From Bacillota bacterium (lineage in GTDB: Bacteria > Bacillota > Clostridia > Christensenellales > UMGS416): a DNA stretch of 64,000 nt. Of this stretch, positions 60,894 through 64,000 are shown piece after piece; positions within the stretch are counted from its first letter, which is position 1; the number at the start of each line of letters is the position of its first letter. Below the pieces are notes generated by a model. That model searched no databases and was not told the origin of the DNA. It saw only the letters and a list, made by a program, of their open reading frames with translations. The stretch lies in assembly GCA_023410875.1 (NCBI GenBank), contig JAEYPH010000007.1, positions 14,927-78,926 of the forward strand. The letters run 5' to 3'. The position numbers and the translations under genes are program-made.

Positions 60894-61808
60894 TCAGCTC
60901 TCCTTCAGAACCTTGTCAAAAAAATTCAGCACCTTGTCATAGATGGCCGTGACACCCCAGAAGCCGTCGCCGTGGCCTGCGCCCCGGATGATATCCAGCG
61001 TCACATCCACCGATCCGGCGCTCAGCGCATCGGCAAATCCCCGGCTCAGCTGCACCGGCACCAGGTTGTCACGGTCGCCGTGCATGATCAGCATGGGCGG
61101 GTCGCCGGCAGAGATAAAAGTGATGGGGTCCGCCTGCCGGGCCAGCTCACGGTTGCTCTGCGGTGTGCCGCCCAGCAGCACCGAGATGGGGTGGTCCTGC
61201 GCCATCGTTCCCTCGGCAAAGCCCACCGGCCCGTACCAATCGCACACGGCCTGCACGCGGCTGGATTGCTCCATGTTGCCGGCGTCGCCCTCCAAAGCCT
61301 GCACATCGCCGGAAGTGCCCAGCAGCGCCACCAGATGGCCGCCTGCCGAATCACCCCACGCGCCGATGCGCTGCGCATCCAGGCCGTATTCCTGGGCGTT
61401 GGCGCGCAAAAAGCGGATGGCGGCCTTGCAATCCTGTATCTGCGCGGGGAACACGGCCACATCGGCAAAGCGGTATTCCACGCTGGCGCACGCATAGCCC
61501 CGCTGGGCGAACCCGCACAGCAGGCCTGTGGCATCATCCTTGCTGCCACCCACCCAGCCGCCGCCGTGTATCCACACGATCACCGGCAGCGGCTGCTGGG
61601 CCGGGTCCTTGGGCCGGACCAGGTTGAGCCGCAGGCTCACACCGCCGACCTGACCATATTCGATGTCCTTGAGCACCTCTACATCGTCGGGCAGTTGGTC
61701 CGCTTTGTAATCCACGATGGAGCGAGACGCGGGCGCGCTCCCCTGCGCGCACGACCCCAGCAGCAGGCAGGACAGAGCCGCGGCGGCAACGCCGATCATT
61801 CGTTTCAT
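60894..61808 (-). CDS. Alpha/beta hydrolase, lipoprotein (carboxylesterase-like)
   Basis: 304 residues. A lipoprotein signal peptide with lipobox LLGSC (Cys20) is followed by an esterase domain: oxyanion WIHGGGWVGG, nucleophile GDSAGGHLVAL and late Asp/His (HGDRDNLVP; GAGHGDGFWG). It resembles the BD-FAE/HSL-type esterases that remove acyl groups from small esters or polysaccharides at the cell surface. ATG at 61808 follows AGGAGG. Confidence 0.9.
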   Translation of the reverse strand: MKRMIGVAAAALSCLLLGSCAQGSAPASRSIVDYKADQLPDDVEVLKDIEYGQVGGVSLRLNLVRPKDPAQQPLPVIVWIHGGGWVGGSKDDATGLLCGFAQRGYACASVEYRFADVAVFPAQIQDCKAAIRFLRANAQEYGLDAQRIGAWGDSAGGHLVALLGTSGDVQALEGDAGNMEQSSRVQAVCDWYGPVGFAEGTMAQDHPISVLLGGTPQSNRELARQADPITFISAGDPPMLIMHGDRDNLVPVQLSRGFADALSAGSVDVTLDIIRGAGHGDGFWGVTAIYDKVLNFFDKVLKES

Positions 61809-61955
61809 CCAGGTCCTCCTTCTATCGTCATGCGGCAATTGGCAGCATTTGCCAAATCATCTTATGCAAGCCCGTGCTGGCAAGATGCGGGCGTTATGTT
61901 TCGCAGCCTGGCAGGCACACTATATTCAATTCGATCAAACGGGGAGGAATCCTTT

Positions 61956-62237
61956 ATGTCCGATCTCTATCTGAATGTGCATGGAAAATTCATTGCCATA
62001 GACCGGGCCATCGCCGACAAATACGGTCTGAGCGCCGGAGAACTGTCGCCCTTCACCCGCGCACCTCTGGTGGACGCCACCGGCAACGCCAAGCCCCCGC
62101 AGGATGCAGCCCAGAATCTGCAAGGCACCAAGGGAGAGCTCATCAACGATGGCATCTCCGAGCTGGAAAACGGCGTCACGCTTTCCCAATCGGAGATCCT
62201 GGACATCTCCGCCGGCGTGGATTCCCAGATGAAATGA
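61956..62237 (+). CDS. Small hypothetical protein
   Basis: 93 residues, hydrophilic, acidic: begins MSDLYLNVHGKFIAIDRAI and ends ILDISAGVDSQMK. Contains SPFTRAPLVDATGNA and ELINDGISELENGVTLSQSE. No membrane segment, no cysteine, family not recognised. A GGGGAGG 9 bp before the ATG gives good support for translation; TATATT at 61919 may be the -10. Confidence 0.6.
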   Translation: MSDLYLNVHGKFIAIDRAIADKYGLSAGELSPFTRAPLVDATGNAKPPQDAAQNLQGTKGELINDGISELENGVTLSQSEILDISAGVDSQMK

Positions 62238-62262
62238 ACCGGAGCGGCGTGCTGCCGCACAT

Positions 62263-62291
62263 TTGACGGACCTGCCAATCCTTTCTATAAT
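62263..62291 (+). promoter_or_regulatory. Promoter of the MATE exporter gene
   Basis: TTGACG (62263-62268) and TATAAT (62286-62291) are spaced 17 bp, 41 bp ahead of the start codon. Confidence 0.85.
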
Positions 62292-62332
62292 GAGGGACGA
62301 AACCACCGCATTCGACACATCCGGAGGAACCC

Positions 62333-63781
62333 ATGGCAGATCGCGCCAAGGACAAATCCAGGGAGTTTGCCACCGGCAACACCCTGCAGCTCATCGTCAA
62401 ATACTCGATACCGACCATCGTCGGCATGCTGGCCAACGCGCTTTATACATTCGTCGACCGCATATTCGTGGGGCACCTGCCCGGCGGCGAAGGGCAGCTG
62501 GGCATGGCCGCCATCAACATCGCCATGCCGGTCACGATCATCATCTTCGCCGTGGCCATGTTCGCCGGCGTCGGCGCGGGCGCCAACATCTCGCTGAATC
62601 TGGGCCGTGGGCGGCGGGACCTGGCAGAGAAATTTATCGGCAACGGCACGACGATGGGCGTGGCCATCGCGCTGGTCGCGTCTGTGCTGTTCATCCTGTT
62701 CCGCCGGCCCATCCTGGTGGCCTTCGGCGCCTCCGGAGAGGCCGCGGCGGCGCTGCCCTACGCCGAGCAATATCTGACCATTATGCTGATCGGCACGACG
62801 ATCAACACCTTCGGCTTCTGTCTGAGCCGGTTCGTGCTGGCCCAGGGCTTCACGACGGTATCCATGACGGCCATGTTTATAGGCGTGGCCGTCAACCTGA
62901 TACTGGACCCGCTGTTTATCTTCGTGTTCGGCTGGGGCGTGGCCGGCAGCGCCGCCGCCACCGTGGTGGCCCAGGCCTCCAGCGCAGCATACAGCCTGCA
63001 ATACCTTTTGCGCGGGCGCATGCCGCTGCGTTTCCACTGGAAGAACCTCAAGCCCGATCGAGCCATCATGGGCGGCATCGCCGCCATCGGCGTGAGCCCA
63101 GGCTCGCTGCAGCTGGCCATGGCGCTGGTTCAGGTCACGCTCAACAACTCTCTGGCCGCCTTCGGGGACGTGGCCATCTCGGCCATGAGCGCCATCAACG
63201 CCGTGGCGCAGGTCGTGTTGATGCCCATCTTCGGCATCAACCAGGGCGTGCAGCCCATCATCGGGTTCAATTACGGCGCTAGGCTGTATTCCCGCGTGCG
63301 CCGGCTGCTGCTGCAGGCCGTGTCCATCGCCGTGGCGCTGATGGTGGCGTTCTGGGCGTTCATTATGCTGGACGCTTCCGCAGTCATCCGCCTATTCGGC
63401 TCGGCCAACGAAGGTCTCATGAGCATCGGCCCCGGGGCCATGCGGTGGTATCTGATGGCGCTGCCGCTGGTGGGATTTCAGGTCGTCAGCGCCAATTATT
63501 TCCAGGCTGTGGGCAAGCCCAAGCATTCGCTGGTTCTGACGCTCTCGCGCCAGGTGCTGTGCCTGCTGCCGGCGGTGCTGATCCTTCCCCGGTTCTTCGG
63601 CATGAGCGGCGTATTCATGGCCGGCGGCGTGGCCGATTCGGTGTCTGCGGTGCTGACGGCCGCCTTCCTGCTCTTCGAGCTGCGCAAGCTGGGCAGCCAG
63701 ACCGACGCGGTGTTCGCGGAACACCCGCGCGAAGAGAGCCTGCTGGAAACTTCCGCCCAGCAGGGGCCGGCGCAAGGCTAA
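62333..63781 (+). CDS. MATE family efflux transporter
   Basis: 482 residues with 12 membrane segments. The start KYSIPTIVGMLANALYTFVDRIFVG, VGAGANISLNLGRGRRDLAEK and the second-half repeat MPIFGINQGVQPIIGFNYGA are MATE signatures. Likely a Na+ or H+ coupled drug or metabolite exporter. CGGAGG precedes the ATG and a consensus promoter is upstream. Confidence 0.94.
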   Translation: MADRAKDKSREFATGNTLQLIVKYSIPTIVGMLANALYTFVDRIFVGHLPGGEGQLGMAAINIAMPVTIIIFAVAMFAGVGAGANISLNLGRGRRDLAEKFIGNGTTMGVAIALVASVLFILFRRPILVAFGASGEAAAALPYAEQYLTIMLIGTTINTFGFCLSRFVLAQGFTTVSMTAMFIGVAVNLILDPLFIFVFGWGVAGSAAATVVAQASSAAYSLQYLLRGRMPLRFHWKNLKPDRAIMGGIAAIGVSPGSLQLAMALVQVTLNNSLAAFGDVAISAMSAINAVAQVVLMPIFGINQGVQPIIGFNYGARLYSRVRRLLLQAVSIAVALMVAFWAFIMLDASAVIRLFGSANEGLMSIGPGAMRWYLMALPLVGFQVVSANYFQAVGKPKHSLVLTLSRQVLCLLPAVLILPRFFGMSGVFMAGGVADSVSAVLTAAFLLFELRKLGSQTDAVFAEHPREESLLETSAQQGPAQG

Positions 63782-64000
63782 GCGGCTGCGGATACCGTCA
63801 CCGCATTCCCGTAAATTCCCAAAGTAAGTACCACAGTAGGAAGGCAGTAGAGTTTACCTTGAAAAACGACCGTAACTCAATATGAGAAACGATAAATAAT
63901 GAAGCAAAAATGCAATACAGATTGTCTGTGTTATGGCAGGAGGGTATCTTAAACAAGCCTTGAAATAGGACGTTTCAAAGTAAATTCCATATTCTGGGAA
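63782..64000. other. Right-edge non-coding stretch
   Basis: No supported gene. Base composition shifts to A+T-rich after about 63810. TTCCC motifs (63806, 63818) and a final TTCTGGGAA hint at terminal repeats of something lying beyond the edge, but nothing definite can be said. Confidence 0.3.

Noticed and set aside
60534..62237. A 567-codon plus-strand frame ending in the small hypothetical protein.
   Set aside because: Most of it is antisense to the URO-D and esterase genes. The real start is ATG 61956 after GGGGAGG.
63782..64000. Possible insertion-sequence end at the right edge.
   Set aside because: Only short TTCCC/GGGAA motifs are seen and no transposase sequence lies inside the window.

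Overview
The window is a G+C-rich chromosomal segment from an anaerobic, probably spore-forming member of the Bacillota (class Clostridia). The inference rests on gene content: pyruvate:ferredoxin oxidoreductase (nifJ), a sporulation-type LonB protease, a spore-coat-type transglutaminase (tgl), a FloA/NfeD pair, a glmS ribozyme, strong AGGAGG-type ribosome binding sites, TTG/GTG starts and a LytTR two-component system. No plasmid, phage or transposon backbone is visible. The exact genus cannot be told from the sequence alone.

Layout. 1-2943: end of cyanophycinase and complete cyanophycin synthetase. 3088-8524: an operon-like cluster of Fe-S/cofactor-carrier-type proteins (DUF5320, DUF134 regulator, NifX-like protein, two MinD-type ATPases with inserted ferredoxin domains, a metallo-beta-lactamase-fold protein, an Mrp-type ATPase and a C_GCAxxG_C_C/NifX fusion), closed by a terminator. 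8620-9650: two half-size permeases. 9719-11377: an MFS exporter behind a long leader with a short ORF and an intrinsic terminator. 11382-13373: an amidohydrolase between two partial copies of a tRNA-Pro 3' end, then tRNA-Pro and tRNA-Thr. 13560-17078: LonB, a DUF998 membrane protein and MsrAB. 17093-20160: nagB, nagA and a Gfo/Idh/MocA oxidoreductase. 20403-23080: two hypothetical proteins and a subtilisin-like protease. 23453-28808: Nei-like glycosylase, split chromate transporter, ArsR with a tiny Cys-rich membrane protein, an unknown protein coupled to Tgl, and a GNAT. 29051-33022: tRNA-Asn and the amino-sugar genes glmS (with ribozyme) and glmM. 33051-37323: trxB, PiT phosphate permease with PhoU-like partner under a Pho-box-like array, and rpsI/rplM. 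37477-42891: acetyltransferases, a PocR/AraC regulator next to a corrinoid protein, and a ThuA/flavin-reductase/GNAT/YdcF run. 43078-51879: a long leftward run of recG, ywlE-like phosphatase, sua5, LytTR response regulator, unknown protein, floA, nfeD, histidine kinase, MBL hydrolase and DUF1934. 52031-63781: GNAT, nifJ, RNA methyltransferase, TM2 protein, hemolysin III, nitroreductase, UroD-family protein, lipoprotein esterase, small hypothetical and MATE exporter.

How genes work together. Amino-sugar metabolism is present in both directions: glmS/glmM for synthesis (with GlcN6P feedback through the ribozyme) and nagA/nagB for breakdown. Phosphate uptake is a PiT/PhoU-like pair with an 11-bp-periodic TTAA array upstream. 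The sensor kinase and the response regulator lie on either side of the membrane-microdomain genes nfeD and floA in one run, suggesting one functional unit. The 3163-8471 cluster is the most system-like part: several P-loop scaffold ATPases and Fe-S/cofactor-carrier-like proteins under a probable local regulator and a perfect inverted repeat.

The most unusual observations are: loss of canonical start/stop codons in that cluster (one base at 4255 would restore both a stop and a start; the next gene would start at ATA); tRNA-Pro 3'-end fragments; a composite extragenic repeat family; a ladder of mini-hairpins at 28867-29012; and the kinase/flotillin/regulator arrangement.
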